From the NCBI GenBank assembly GCA_947499935.1, contig CANMQH010000002.1, positions 248,001 through 312,000 on the forward strand: DNA of 64,000 nucleotides. Direction: 5' to 3'. A model generated the notes under the pieces. It did not search any database. It worked only from the letters and a program-made list of their open reading frames with translations, and had not been told where the DNA came from. A program made the translations under genes and the position numbers. Shown in pieces: positions 37,068 through 47,436 of the stretch (position 1 is the first letter of the stretch; the number at the start of each line of letters is the position of its first letter). This DNA is from an uncultured Algibacter sp. (lineage in GTDB: Bacteria; Bacteroidota; Bacteroidia; Flavobacteriales; Flavobacteriaceae).

Positions 37068-38396
37068 CTATTTTTTACCTATTTGAAAATATTCAAATCC
37101 ATGTTCTTTCATCATCTTATCATTATATTGATTACGACCATCAAAAACAATAGGTTCCTTTAATTGAGCCTTTAACTCTTCAAAATCTGGGATTCTAAAT
37201 TCTTTCCAGTCTGTTAATAAAATCATGGCATTAGCGTCAACCAAAGTTTCATATTTAGAATTACAATATGTTACATTTTCTACGCCTTTTAAATAAAACT
37301 CTTGGGCTTCATGCATAGCTTTAGGGTCGTATGCTCTTATTTTTGCGCCTCGTTTTACTAGTTCGTTAATAACATAAATTGCTGGTGCTTCTCGCATATC
37401 ATCTGTATCTGGTTTAAACGCTAATCCCCAAATCGCAAATGTTTTACCAGTAAGATCTTCACCAAAACGGTTAATCACCTTTTTAGCAATAACCAGTTTT
37501 TGCTTATCGTTTACAGCTTCAACAGCTGCAATTAAGTTTGCATTATATCCATTTTCTGCAGCTGTACGATGTAAAGCTTTAACATCTTTAGGAAAACAAG
37601 ACCCACCATATCCACTACCTGGATATATGAAGCTATACCCTATACGACTGTCTGAACCTATACCAATACGAACATCATTAACATCTGCACCTACCAATTC
37701 GCAAATATTAGCTACCTCATTCATAAACGATATTTTTGTAGCCAACATAGCATTTGCAACATATTTTGTCATTTCGGCAGAACGTACATCCATGGTTATT
37801 AACCTCGCCGAACCACTTCTAAAAAATGGTGAGTACAATGCTCTCATTTTTTCTGTAGTAGCTTCATCATCTGAACCAATAACAACACGGTCTGGTTTCA
37901 TAAAATCTTTTATAGCATCACCTTCTTTTAAAAATTCAGGATTAGAAACTACTTCAAAATCTATGTTTACATTTCTTTTTACTAGTTCTTCGTTAATTGC
38001 TGCTCTAACTTTATCTGCTGTACCAACAGGAACTGTAGATTTATCTACAACAATAAGAGAGTGAGACATATGTTGCCCTATTTCTCTAGCAACTTGCAAT
38101 ACATATTTTAAATCGGCAGATCCATCATCTCCCATAGGTGTTCCTACAGCAATAAAAGCAATATCACAAGCTTCTAAATTTTCAGATAATTTTGTGCTGA
38201 ATTTTAAGGTTTTATTTTCATAATTTCTTTTTACCATAACCTCTAACCCAGGTTCAAAAATAGGAATTACACCTTCTTTAAGTTTTTCTATCTTATTGAC
38301 ATCAACATCAATACAGGTTACTTTGTTACCCATTTCTGCGAAGCAAGTCCCGCTTACTAAGCCTACGTAACCTGTTCCAATTACAGTAATATTCAT
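37068..38396 (-). CDS. ugd: UDP-glucose 6-dehydrogenase
   Basis: A 442-residue UDP-glucose/GDP-mannose dehydrogenase family enzyme. It has the NAD-binding GTGYVGLVSG (7-16), the SAEMTKYVANA region, the catalytic Cys267 in YGGSCFPKD, and WGLAFKPDTDDMREAP in the C-terminal half. It makes UDP-glucuronate from UDP-glucose with two NAD+, so the polysaccharide probably contains glucuronic acid or a sugar derived from it. UDP-GlcNAc- or GDP-Man-specific relatives are less likely given the sequence. Confidence 0.92.
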   Translation of the reverse strand: MNITVIGTGYVGLVSGTCFAEMGNKVTCIDVDVNKIEKLKEGVIPIFEPGLEVMVKRNYENKTLKFSTKLSENLEACDIAFIAVGTPMGDDGSADLKYVLQVAREIGQHMSHSLIVVDKSTVPVGTADKVRAAINEELVKRNVNIDFEVVSNPEFLKEGDAIKDFMKPDRVVIGSDDEATTEKMRALYSPFFRSGSARLITMDVRSAEMTKYVANAMLATKISFMNEVANICELVGADVNDVRIGIGSDSRIGYSFIYPGSGYGGSCFPKDVKALHRTAAENGYNANLIAAVEAVNDKQKLVIAKKVINRFGEDLTGKTFAIWGLAFKPDTDDMREAPAIYVINELVKRGAKIRAYDPKAMHEAQEFYLKGVENVTYCNSKYETLVDANAMILLTDWKEFRIPDFEELKAQLKEPIVFDGRNQYNDKMMKEHGFEYFQIGKK

Positions 38397-38489
38397 AACA
38401 TTAAATTTTTAATTTACTTTTTTAATAAGTATGGTTATTAATTTATTTTCTTTTAAACAGCTATTAATTATACAATCTAATAGCTTTAA

Positions 38490-39464
38490 TTACTTGATAA
38501 TTTTACGTTTATAAAATCTTAAAAGATTTCTAAAATGAAAAGGTCTTAAAAACTGACTATAAGCATACTTAAATCGCCATAATCTATTGTTTGACTTTTT
38601 CTCCATAAGTTCTTTTGAAAGATTTGCTATGTGATGAAAACATACATCTTTTGCAAACCATTGTTCCCAATTTTTACGAGCTATCATACCCATAGAAAAA
38701 GAATTCTGCTTTTTCTTTGCTAACAATTCTGGAATAGTATGCACCTCGTTTTCTGGTACTCTAATTGAAAACGACTCCCAATCTGGACCACTACTAGGCA
38801 CCCATTCATCTGATATTATAACGGGCACTAATCCCATTTGCATAACCTCAAACAAACGATAGGAATTAACACCAACGCCTCTTGGACATAAAACAAAATG
38901 ACTTTCTTTTGAAACATCGACAAATTGATTTTCAAATTTTCTCTTCTCCTCTGGAGATAATAACCAGAGATCTTTATCACTAGTATCCTTTAAAAAGGCA
39001 TCTGGATGATTTAATTTTAAAACCTCTTTCCTTACAGCATGTGTTCTAGATGCACCCAAAAAAGAGAACAGGTATTTTTTATCCTTTTCTTCTGCTGAAA
39101 ACGTTACCGATTCATTCTCTACATGTCTTGCTATATACGGTGCCGATATACAATTTTTTACGTTATAAAAACTTTTCTCTATAGAGGGAGATAATGTTGG
39201 TAATATTGCTATTGGATATGGGTTGTCATGATAAATTAGTGTCTTTTTTTTGTGTTTTTTCAAGATTGGGTGTTTTAAAACCTTAAAAAAATACGGGTCG
39301 CTAGGCGGGTGGTGTTCTGCAAATAATACAATATCAGCATCATCTATACTATTAGTTATACTATGTGTTTTATATGGATCGTTTTCTGCTGATTCTTTTA
39401 ACCAAGCCACTGCAAAATTATCTTTAGGATGAAATGGATATGCAGATGTTATATATAGTTTCAT
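38490..39464 (-). CDS. Exostosin-like (GT47-type) glycosyltransferase
   Basis: A 324-residue protein with the exostosin-family region: LFSFLGASRTHAVRK, then SHFVLCPRGVGVNSYRLFEVM and GLVPVIISDEWVPSSG. In eukaryotes such enzymes build heparan-type backbones and plant cell-wall glycans. Bacterial copies occur in surface-polysaccharide loci. Adjacency to ugd (94 bases upstream of it) fits a glucuronate-containing product but does not prove that it uses UDP-GlcA. No membrane anchor is seen. Confidence 0.85.
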   Translation of the reverse strand: MKLYITSAYPFHPKDNFAVAWLKESAENDPYKTHSITNSIDDADIVLFAEHHPPSDPYFFKVLKHPILKKHKKKTLIYHDNPYPIAILPTLSPSIEKSFYNVKNCISAPYIARHVENESVTFSAEEKDKKYLFSFLGASRTHAVRKEVLKLNHPDAFLKDTSDKDLWLLSPEEKRKFENQFVDVSKESHFVLCPRGVGVNSYRLFEVMQMGLVPVIISDEWVPSSGPDWESFSIRVPENEVHTIPELLAKKKQNSFSMGMIARKNWEQWFAKDVCFHHIANLSKELMEKKSNNRLWRFKYAYSQFLRPFHFRNLLRFYKRKIIK

Positions 39465-39479
39465 TATAAATTATAATTT

Positions 39480-40778
39480 TTAACTTATTTCTTTTAATTT
39501 AAATACTTTTATAAATCCATAAGTACTATTCATTATGGCATGCACCAAAGCTATTACAATATTAAACAATAATACGCCATAAAGTGTTGAAACGTCAAAG
39601 ACCATAACACAACAAATCATGGTAAATATACTAAGTGGTATACTAATTAAGGGATTAATAACCCAACCTCTACTAACACAAGTAGAAAATGTTAGCCCTG
39701 AAAATAAATTTAGCGAGCTACCAAGCATTACCAATAAGATTTCTTTATTAAAGTTACTATATTTAGGTCCTAAAATCCATAATATCTGATCTGAAAATAG
39801 AAATACTGCTAATAAAAAAACACTGAACACCAATAGTAATAAAAATTGTATCGTTACAAAACGCTTAAAAATTAAGTTAAAATCATTTTTTAAACGTGCG
39901 TATCTTGGCACGATTAAGGTTTTAAACATTACAGTTATAAGACTAAGCAATAACGCTATTCTACTTAAAGCACCTATTTCTGCTAGCGAACTCGTAGATC
40001 CAAAAACAGCTAGAATCCAAATAGTTATCTGTCCAGAAATACAATAATATATGGATTCTGGTAATGTTCTATAAACAATTTTTAAAATATTCTTTTTTAC
40101 TTCTGCGGATTGTTCTTGAGTAAAGTCCACGTATGGCTTTATAACTTTTCTTAATCTATAATTACCCCATATCTGTGAAATACCAGCTACCAATATGGCA
40201 ACAAAAGCAAACGGAAACACAAAAATACTAGCCAATAAAAGTGCTATTCTGGTAAAATTAATTTCTAAATCATTTTTTTGAAGAGGTAAAATATCTTGCC
40301 TAACCTTTGCTGGTGATACTAATAGACTAAATGATAGTTTTGATATAAAAGCCGGTATAAGAGCAATAACAACAATTATAGCCACATACCAATTAACATC
40401 GATATTACGAAGTAAATAAAGTAGTATTGGCACCGAAACAAGCAAACTTGCTATAGCAAATTTTTTCCTTAAATCGAAACCTGTATTTAATACTTGTCCC
40501 AGTTTTTTTTTATCTTGCCATACGCCTGCTGATTGAGACAAAACACCCGCCGAAATACCTCCATCACTCAATATAACCATGGTGCCTAACATGGTATTTG
40601 CTAGCGTATATATAGCATATTCGTCTGTTGGCAATATCCTAATTATTAAAATCCCTGAAATAAAACCAATAGCTTGAACCAAAATTTGCGCACCTCCTGT
40701 AGCTCCCAAAAGTTTAGACCAATCTTTGAACTTTGCAAATAATGGGTTTGAATATGTTTTTTTAGAAAAGAGCATCAT
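39480..40778 (-). CDS. Wzx-like polysaccharide flippase
   Basis: A 432-residue MATE/PST-type membrane protein with about twelve transmembrane segments. Its N-terminal part has GATGGAQILVQAIGFISGIL and a PTDEYAIYTLANTM segment typical of Wzx/RfbX proteins. It would move lipid-linked repeat units across the inner membrane. It sits directly downstream of the Wzc-like gene. Confidence 0.88.
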   Translation of the reverse strand: MMLFSKKTYSNPLFAKFKDWSKLLGATGGAQILVQAIGFISGILIIRILPTDEYAIYTLANTMLGTMVILSDGGISAGVLSQSAGVWQDKKKLGQVLNTGFDLRKKFAIASLLVSVPILLYLLRNIDVNWYVAIIVVIALIPAFISKLSFSLLVSPAKVRQDILPLQKNDLEINFTRIALLLASIFVFPFAFVAILVAGISQIWGNYRLRKVIKPYVDFTQEQSAEVKKNILKIVYRTLPESIYYCISGQITIWILAVFGSTSSLAEIGALSRIALLLSLITVMFKTLIVPRYARLKNDFNLIFKRFVTIQFLLLLVFSVFLLAVFLFSDQILWILGPKYSNFNKEILLVMLGSSLNLFSGLTFSTCVSRGWVINPLISIPLSIFTMICCVMVFDVSTLYGVLLFNIVIALVHAIMNSTYGFIKVFKLKEIS

Positions 40779-40828
40779 AAATAACTTAATGGGACTTGTT
40801 CATTTTTAAAATGACAACTTTATTTATA

Positions 40829-43153
40829 TTATTTCTTGCTATCATTATAACCATAACTATACGCATCTTTTCTATCCATTTTTACATCATTAAGAACAAC
40901 CATCAATGGGTTAAGCTTTTTATTTCTATTTATTTCATTAATAATATTTAAATCTTCTTTAGTTGTATAATTTTGTCTAACAACAAAAATGGTTAAATCT
41001 ATAAGGCTTTTTAAAGAATATGCATCTGCTACCTTACCAATTGGTGGCGTATCTAATATGATATGATCATATTCCTCTTTAAGGGTTTCTATAAGTTCTG
41101 TTATTCTATCATTAAGCATTAATTCTCCTGGATTTGGAGGGATAGTTCCTGCTCCAATAAAAAACAAATTCTTCTCCTTGTCATGCGGTACAGTGATATC
41201 TATATGGGTAAGACTTTTATCTACTATAAAATCTGACACACCTTGAATATTGGGTAATTTTATATCTTTCATTAATTTTGGTAATCTCAAATCCATCCCA
41301 ACAACAACAACCTTTTTTCCTGTTATAGCCAAACTAGCTCCAAAGTTTATGGTAACAAAAGTTTTTCCTTCGCCTTGTTTTGAAGAGGTTACCATAATAA
41401 CTTTATCAGATTTACCTTGTAGTAAAAACTTTAAGTTATACCTCATTAGCCTAAGTTGTTCGGCCGCAACTGTTGTATTGTTTTCTGAAACCACAAGAAC
41501 TTCTTTTCCTGTATTAGATGCTATTTTACCCAGAATAGCATTATCAGTTATGTCTTCTATATGCTCTTTACCTAGTACCTTATTATTGAATTTATCTTTA
41601 GCGAAAATCCAAATAAAAGGAATAAAGCATCCAAAAAGTATAGCGCCTAAATAAACGGGCATTTTACCCGAATTAATAGGATAATTACCTGCTCTTGGAA
41701 CTTCTACAATACGAGTATCTGAAAAAGGAGCACTAATAGACAGGGCTTCTTCTTCTCGTTTTTGTAACAAATACAAATATAATTTTTGCTTTAATGTTTG
41801 ATCTCTATTGATTTCTATTAACGCTCGTTCTGCAGATGGAACCGATGATATCTTTGAGTTATAATTTATTTTTCTATTTAACAAATTACGCTCAGTCCTA
41901 CTGAGTTCAGACTTTATACTACTAAGGTTTGCACTTATGGCATTTCTAGAATCCATAAGTTGCCTATCTATTTCCACAACCAATGGATTACCTTCTCCAG
42001 TGCTTCTAAGTAGACTTTTTCGCCTTTGTACAATTTGATTATACGAAGAAATTAAATTTGTTATACTTGCATTATTAATATTATATGAACTCACAACAGT
42101 TGGGGTTCCAACATTAGCCCTCGCCATATAATCCTCCAAAGAGCTTAATGCGTTAATCTCCATTCTAACTGTAGTTAATTCTCTATCTGCTTCTCCGGCA
42201 AGCTCAATAAATCTAGCAGCATCAGAACTTACATTGGTTAAATTATTATTTTGCTTGTAGGTTTCTACATTCTTCTCAACACCTGTTAATTCCCCTGTTA
42301 ATAATTCTAACCTTTCATCAATTAACTCTAATGTTGTTTTTGCAAGCGCATTTTTATGCTCAGCAGATTTACTTGCATATACCTCAATAAGCTTATTAAT
42401 AACATCTTTTCCTCTTTGTGGAATGTGATCAGTTAAACTGATTTTTAAAAGTCCTCCTCCATTCTTATCTACGGGGGCTACCTTTAATCTTTGGTTATAA
42501 GTCGTTGCTAAACTTTCAACATTAAAAAATTTAACCACAACAGATTCTTGAGATTTGAAAATTGGTATACTGGGATTTAAACGAACAGTAAACACCCCAT
42601 TTGCAGTAGATATTTGCTCTCCAAAATTATGAGTAACAGTAACAGTTTTGTCTTTGGTTTCTTCAGTAGTAAATTTATATCTAAACTCGTCTACCATTAT
42701 AATACTGCCTACTTTACCATATTTAACTATAGGAAAACTATCATTTAACTTAACTTGAAACGGTAATGCCTTTTTATAAGCTTCTACATAACTAAACTGA
42801 CCTTTTACATAATACCCCACGGCCATATCCAATTCGTCTACCGTTATTTTCATTAAATCATATGATTGTAACACACCAATCTCATCTTGCATGTTCTTGG
42901 ACATTTTTATCAATCCAAGATTACTTAACGATTCTAATCCCGTAGACTCACTACTTTCTTTTTTGTCATTAAGCAATATTTTACCACTAACTCTATAAAT
43001 AGGTGTCACTTTATAACGCAGATAAAGAAAAGCTGCTGCTATACATATTACAGCACCAATAACAAATAGGTACCAATATTTAAGATAATTAGCTAATATT
43101 TTACCAATATCCTTTTCTGATATTTTTTTAGACATTGTTGCGGTTTCAACCAT
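40829..43153 (-). CDS. Wzc-like polysaccharide co-polymerase / BY-type tyrosine kinase
   Basis: A 774-residue fusion of chain-length regulator and tyrosine kinase. It has a Wzz domain with an N-terminal transmembrane helix (about 27-47), a long periplasmic coiled-coil part (about 250-460), a second transmembrane helix (about 498-518) and a cytoplasmic kinase. The kinase has Walker A SSKQGEGKT (about 590), Walker A' VVGMDLRLP (about 622) and Walker B ILDTPPIG (about 700). The C-terminal tail has a small Tyr cluster (YSYGYND) for autophosphorylation. It controls polymer length and export through its phosphorylation cycle. A second possible start is the Met at residue 7. Confidence 0.93.
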   Translation of the reverse strand: MVETATMSKKISEKDIGKILANYLKYWYLFVIGAVICIAAAFLYLRYKVTPIYRVSGKILLNDKKESSESTGLESLSNLGLIKMSKNMQDEIGVLQSYDLMKITVDELDMAVGYYVKGQFSYVEAYKKALPFQVKLNDSFPIVKYGKVGSIIMVDEFRYKFTTEETKDKTVTVTHNFGEQISTANGVFTVRLNPSIPIFKSQESVVVKFFNVESLATTYNQRLKVAPVDKNGGGLLKISLTDHIPQRGKDVINKLIEVYASKSAEHKNALAKTTLELIDERLELLTGELTGVEKNVETYKQNNNLTNVSSDAARFIELAGEADRELTTVRMEINALSSLEDYMARANVGTPTVVSSYNINNASITNLISSYNQIVQRRKSLLRSTGEGNPLVVEIDRQLMDSRNAISANLSSIKSELSRTERNLLNRKINYNSKISSVPSAERALIEINRDQTLKQKLYLYLLQKREEEALSISAPFSDTRIVEVPRAGNYPINSGKMPVYLGAILFGCFIPFIWIFAKDKFNNKVLGKEHIEDITDNAILGKIASNTGKEVLVVSENNTTVAAEQLRLMRYNLKFLLQGKSDKVIMVTSSKQGEGKTFVTINFGASLAITGKKVVVVGMDLRLPKLMKDIKLPNIQGVSDFIVDKSLTHIDITVPHDKEKNLFFIGAGTIPPNPGELMLNDRITELIETLKEEYDHIILDTPPIGKVADAYSLKSLIDLTIFVVRQNYTTKEDLNIINEINRNKKLNPLMVVLNDVKMDRKDAYSYGYNDSKK

Positions 43154-43614
43154 AAAATCATTGGGTTAATAATAATAATTGATATTCAAAAGTATTTTGG
43201 AACTGACTTGTAATAGGCTATACTAAAATCGATAATACTTATTCTTCAAATTTTATTGGGTTTTGTGTTTGTAATTAAAAATATTATGAAACAATTATTG
43301 ATACTAATGTACGCTAACTAATTAATTTAAAAATATTTAGGTATAAAACTCTAAATCATACATCTTAACATTAGTTAAGTTGATTTTAACATCAAAGTAA
43401 CATGTTTTTTTTGTTATTTCAAAGCATTGGTATGTCTAGAAAATATTAATAATAAAATATTATGTAATGTACAATTTCTATGGTAAATTAATGTAGAAAG
43501 CATAACTTATACTGCCTAAAAAACAAAATATAGAACCTAATAAAACAGATTGCAAATCGTTAAAATAAGAGGTTTAGAAATTAGAATAAGGATCTAGTAT
43601 AAGTATATTAATCC
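43154..43614. other. Gap between upxY and wzc, 461 bp
   Basis: AT-rich region with no ORF and no TAnnTTTG box on the minus strand that I can support. It is where a UpxY-type antiterminator would have to keep RNA polymerase running into the polysaccharide genes. I find no hairpin followed by a U-run here. Confidence 0.45.
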
Positions 43615-44094
43615 CTAAATTACATTTTTGAGTTTAGACGAAACTGTAGTTTCAGTTTTCATTTCTTTTAATAAGAAAGACTTATTTCTTTTACCGCTCC
43701 ATTGAATTACGCCTTCGGTACTTTTAAGCAACTGATTATTCGTATCAATATCGCTATCAGGAATACGTTTAGCCAATTCTAATAAGTTATTGGTATTATT
43801 GACTTCCCAATTTTTGATAATATTTATTTCCTCATCACTAATTACTGCTGGCTTTCCTAACCAAAACAAATAGCTAATTACACCTGGAGCACCAAAAACA
43901 ATACCCCTATACTTTTCTGGTAAATTCACAAAAACGTAAGATTTAAATAATGGTGTTTTTACAGTTTTCGTCTTATCAGCAAATTGCTGACTATCTTTAA
44001 CCATTGGGCAATATACCTCAACATTCATTTTCTCTAACACCTCAGCTACTTTCTTTTCTTGATTTGCTTTTACAGATACTACGAACCAATTCAT
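43615..44094 (-). CDS. UpxY-family transcription antiterminator (NusG paralogue)
   Basis: A 159-residue NusG-like protein. An NGN domain (1-100) starts MNWFVVSVKANQEKKVAEVL and has FKSYVFVNLPEKYRG and GVISYLFWLGKPA. A C-terminal KOW-like part has STEGVIQWSGKRNKSF. UpxY proteins of Bacteroidota bind elongating RNA polymerase in the leader of their own capsule locus and prevent early termination. This gene lies near the upstream end of the locus, before wzc, as expected for a locus-specific activator. No UpxZ-like repressor gene is visible beside it. Confidence 0.9.
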   Translation of the reverse strand: MNWFVVSVKANQEKKVAEVLEKMNVEVYCPMVKDSQQFADKTKTVKTPLFKSYVFVNLPEKYRGIVFGAPGVISYLFWLGKPAVISDEEINIIKNWEVNNTNNLLELAKRIPDSDIDTNNQLLKSTEGVIQWSGKRNKSFLLKEMKTETTVSSKLKNVI

Positions 44095-44163
44095 AACCTT
44101 AAAATTTATTAATTACTATTTTTATTTAATTTGCATATTAAATTTATGCAGTATACACTATTA

Positions 44164-45519
44164 CTAATAAGCCTTTTCTTCGCCGTTTAAAGCGTTAAAA
44201 ATGGTTTGATAAATAATCTTAAAATCCAAAAAAGGCGACCATTTTTCAACATAAAATATATCTAGCCTAATCCTGTTTAAAATATCAGAAGGATTAATAA
44301 CCTCACCTCTATAACCTCGTATTTGTGCCAAGCCTGTTATACCAGGTTTTACAAAATGACGAACCAAATATTTATCTACAGAAATTTCGTAGTCCGAAGT
44401 TTGAAGCTCCATGTGAGGGCGAGGACCAACAACACTCATATGCCCCATTAGAACATTAAAAAACTGCGGAAGCTCATCAATACTAGTTTTTCTTAAAATC
44501 TTACCTATTTTGGTTACTCTTAAATCATTTTTTGTGGCCATTTGTTTATTAGCATCTAAATTACAAGCCATTGACCTAAATTTTAAACACCAGAAACTCT
44601 CACGTTTTAATCCATGCCTTTTTTGTTTGAAAAAAAGTGGTCCTGGCGATTCTATCTTAATAAGTAAATAAAGTAAAGGAACTAACCAAGAAAGCACGCA
44701 AACTATGACTAACAAAGAAAAAACAATATCAAAAAAACGCTTACTAACACGTGCAATTTCCATATCCAAAGGCACTGTTCTTAAATCTAAAACAGGTATG
44801 TTATCATATTTCTGAATAGACATGGCTCTAGTGTAAACATCCTTATTATCTGGTATAATTTTAAGTTTAATAAGGTTATTATCTGCAAAATTTACTAAAT
44901 TCTGTAAATCTGTTTTAGAAAGTTTTGCTGCTGCACAATAAACTTCATCTATTTTATTATCCAATATATACTTAAAAGAATCTAAAACACCTCCTAAATA
45001 AGTTGAACTAACAGATGCAGAATTATCAAAAAATCCACAATATCGATATCCAAAATATGGGTTATCAAACACTCTGCGTATTTTTTTAAGGTTTTTATCT
45101 CTTCCTATAACAACTACATTTACAAAATTACCTCCAAGCAACCTGTAGTTTCTAACTAAAAAATAAAAAACCCATCTGTAAATAGTTAACAAAAGACATA
45201 TTACTCCATAAACCAAGAAATAATAACGAATGTATTCTTGATTTACTCCACTAAATGCAAACCAAGTAAAGTAAGCAAGACCATAAATTAAGTATAAATC
45301 AAACATTTTTTTAATGTTTGTCATAAATCGCTCCTTACGAGCTGTGGGATAAAAATTTAAATTGTGGGTAATAAACAACCAAGATATGTTGTAAAATAAA
45401 ATACTAGAAATATTAATATAAGTATCAGGCGTCATGGTATACAAGACACCATTTATTATTATTAAGTGAATAATAATAGAGATAGGTATAATTAAATCTG
45501 AATAACTCCTAGTTTTCAT
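44164..45519 (-). CDS. WcaJ-like undecaprenyl-phosphate sugar-1-phosphate transferase (copy 1)
   Basis: A 451-residue polyisoprenyl-phosphate hexose-1-phosphate transferase. Four or five N-terminal transmembrane segments (1-130), a Rossmann-like region (about 130-240, NVVVIGRDKN) and a C-terminal bacterial sugar transferase domain (about 265-451). The last holds KRFFDIVFS, PGPLFFKQKRHGLKR, LKFRSM, RKTSIDELPQFFNV, MSVVGPRPH and KPGITGLAQIRG. It starts repeat-unit synthesis by moving a sugar phosphate to undecaprenyl phosphate. It is closely paralogous to the gene at 46081-47436. Confidence 0.93.
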   Translation of the reverse strand: MKTRSYSDLIIPISIIIHLIIINGVLYTMTPDTYINISSILFYNISWLFITHNLNFYPTARKERFMTNIKKMFDLYLIYGLAYFTWFAFSGVNQEYIRYYFLVYGVICLLLTIYRWVFYFLVRNYRLLGGNFVNVVVIGRDKNLKKIRRVFDNPYFGYRYCGFFDNSASVSSTYLGGVLDSFKYILDNKIDEVYCAAAKLSKTDLQNLVNFADNNLIKLKIIPDNKDVYTRAMSIQKYDNIPVLDLRTVPLDMEIARVSKRFFDIVFSLLVIVCVLSWLVPLLYLLIKIESPGPLFFKQKRHGLKRESFWCLKFRSMACNLDANKQMATKNDLRVTKIGKILRKTSIDELPQFFNVLMGHMSVVGPRPHMELQTSDYEISVDKYLVRHFVKPGITGLAQIRGYRGEVINPSDILNRIRLDIFYVEKWSPFLDFKIIYQTIFNALNGEEKAY

Positions 45520-46080
45520 ATAGCAATTTTAAAATTTCTATACTATGCTGATAGTAGCAAAGTATAAAATACAGACCCCTCAGATCTGAACTCATTTTAA
45601 ACTTACAAAGCAAATTTGCTAAGTAACTTTTATTCTATAATAAATTAAGCGCTATTAATCTAAATCTTAAGATTATATAATTGTTTTTGCAACCATATAA
45701 CGGCACAAAAAAACGTAGAAAAAACAAACAATAATTATATATTCTACACACAGCTATTATTCTCGTTAAACTGCTATTTGTATAAATACAAGTATCATTT
45801 ATTATACTTCAATGGTAAAAATAAAGGATAAACTACTCATAAAAAAACACTATTAAACCCTGTTTTGCAAAGACTTAATGAAAAAACTACAATACAAACC
45901 TAATTATAGTTATATTGTTTAAAAAACAATGATTTAATAATCATGGTCTTTCTAAATATGACTGATTTAATTATAACATTCCATTAAATTAATAGGCAAC
46001 AGAGTAATGCTTAAAAAGAACAATTAGACGCTTAGAGATAACGAATTTAATTGTTTTTAAATGGGTATTAAACATATTAA
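45520..46080. other. Gap between the two wcaJ-like genes, 561 bp
   Basis: No ORF of note and no consensus promoter box on the minus strand. The first 26 bases next to the copy-1 start (GCAATTTTAAAATTTCTATACT) are shared with the region just upstream of copy 2 at 47437-47460, a trace of the duplication. A perfect palindrome AGCAAATTTGCT is present near 45609-45620, of unknown meaning. Confidence 0.5.
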
Positions 46081-47436
46081 TTAATATGCGTTTTCTTCTC
46101 CCATTAATGAGTTTAAAACTGTTTTATATATAATTTTTAAATCTAACAATAAGGACCATTTTTCTACATATAATATATCTAATCTTACTCTATTAGATAT
46201 ATCTGAAGGTTTATTAATTTCACCCCGATACCCTCTTATCTGTGCTAAACCAGTTATGCCAGGTTTTACAAAATGACGAACCAAATACTTATCTACAGAT
46301 ATTTCATAATCTGTGGTTTGCAATACCATGTGAGGACGAGGACCTACAACACTCATATCGCCCATAAAAACATTAAAAAATTGAGGCAACTCGTCTATAC
46401 TAGTTTTTCTTAATATCTTACCTATACGTGTTACTCTGGCATCATTTTTTGTTGCCATTTTACTATTAGCATCACTACTAACAGTCATGGATCTAAACTT
46501 TATACAAGAAAATGTTTGTCGCTTTAACCCGTGCCTTATTTGCTTAAAAAAAAGTGGGCCACGAGATTCTATTTTAATAAGTACATAGAGCAAAGGCATT
46601 AACCAAGATAGCAGTGCAATTATAGCAAAACTTGAAAATACAATATCAAAAAAACGTTTACTAATCCTAGCATAATCCCTATCAAGTGGAGCAGCTCTTA
46701 AATTTAAAACAGGTACATTATCATATTTTTGAATAGACATGGTACGCGTAAAAATATCCTTATTGTCTGGAATAATCTTTAGTTTGATTAAATTATTATC
46801 AGCAAAATTAATTAAGCTTTGAAGTTGACTTTTAGAAAGTTTAGCTGCAGTGCAATATACCTCATCAACCTGATAATCTATTATATACTTAAAAGCATCA
46901 AAAATATTACCTAGATAAGTTGGACTTTTAGATTTAGTATCATCAAAAAAACCACAATAACGATATCCAAAATATGGATTATCAAATACATGTCTTATTT
47001 TTTTTAAATTTTTATCTCTTCCAATAACAACAACATTAACATAATTCCCCCCTATAAATCTATAATTCCTAATTAGATAATAAAATATAGCTCTGTAAGC
47101 AGTTAGTAAAATACAAATAACACCATACGTTAACAACTGGTATTTTACGGAAGTAATCTCTGTATCACTAAATCCAAACCAAGAAAAATAACCTAATCCA
47201 TATATAAAATATAGGTTAAACATTTTACGAATATTAGTTACAAATTTTTCTCTACGAGCTGTAGGATAAAATTTTAAACTATTAGTTACCAGTAACCAAA
47301 AAACATTGTAAAATATTATATTTGAAACATTAAGATAACTATCAGGTGTCATTATATATAAAACACCATTAATTATAGATAAATGAATAATTATGGAAAC
47401 TGGTATTATTAAATCAGAATGACTACTAGTTTTCAT
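46081..47436 (-). CDS. WcaJ-like undecaprenyl-phosphate sugar-1-phosphate transferase (copy 2)
   Basis: A 451-residue paralogue of the gene at 44164-45519, colinear over its whole length, with every catalytic block kept (KRFFDIVFS, GPLFFKQIRHGLKR, RKTSIDELPQFFNV, VVGPRPH, KPGITGLAQIRG). Nothing suggests that it is inactive. Being the most upstream gene of the minus-strand locus it may be the first transcribed. The second copy could use another sugar, serve a second glycan, or be a plain duplicate. Confidence 0.92.
   Translation of the reverse strand: MKTSSHSDLIIPVSIIIHLSIINGVLYIMTPDSYLNVSNIIFYNVFWLLVTNSLKFYPTARREKFVTNIRKMFNLYFIYGLGYFSWFGFSDTEITSVKYQLLTYGVICILLTAYRAIFYYLIRNYRFIGGNYVNVVVIGRDKNLKKIRHVFDNPYFGYRYCGFFDDTKSKSPTYLGNIFDAFKYIIDYQVDEVYCTAAKLSKSQLQSLINFADNNLIKLKIIPDNKDIFTRTMSIQKYDNVPVLNLRAAPLDRDYARISKRFFDIVFSSFAIIALLSWLMPLLYVLIKIESRGPLFFKQIRHGLKRQTFSCIKFRSMTVSSDANSKMATKNDARVTRIGKILRKTSIDELPQFFNVFMGDMSVVGPRPHMVLQTTDYEISVDKYLVRHFVKPGITGLAQIRGYRGEINKPSDISNRVRLDILYVEKWSLLLDLKIIYKTVLNSLMGEENAY

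Noticed and set aside
37627-38064. A 145-codon plus-strand ORF opposite ugd
   Set aside because: It mirrors conserved ugd codons and has no homology or start signal of its own.
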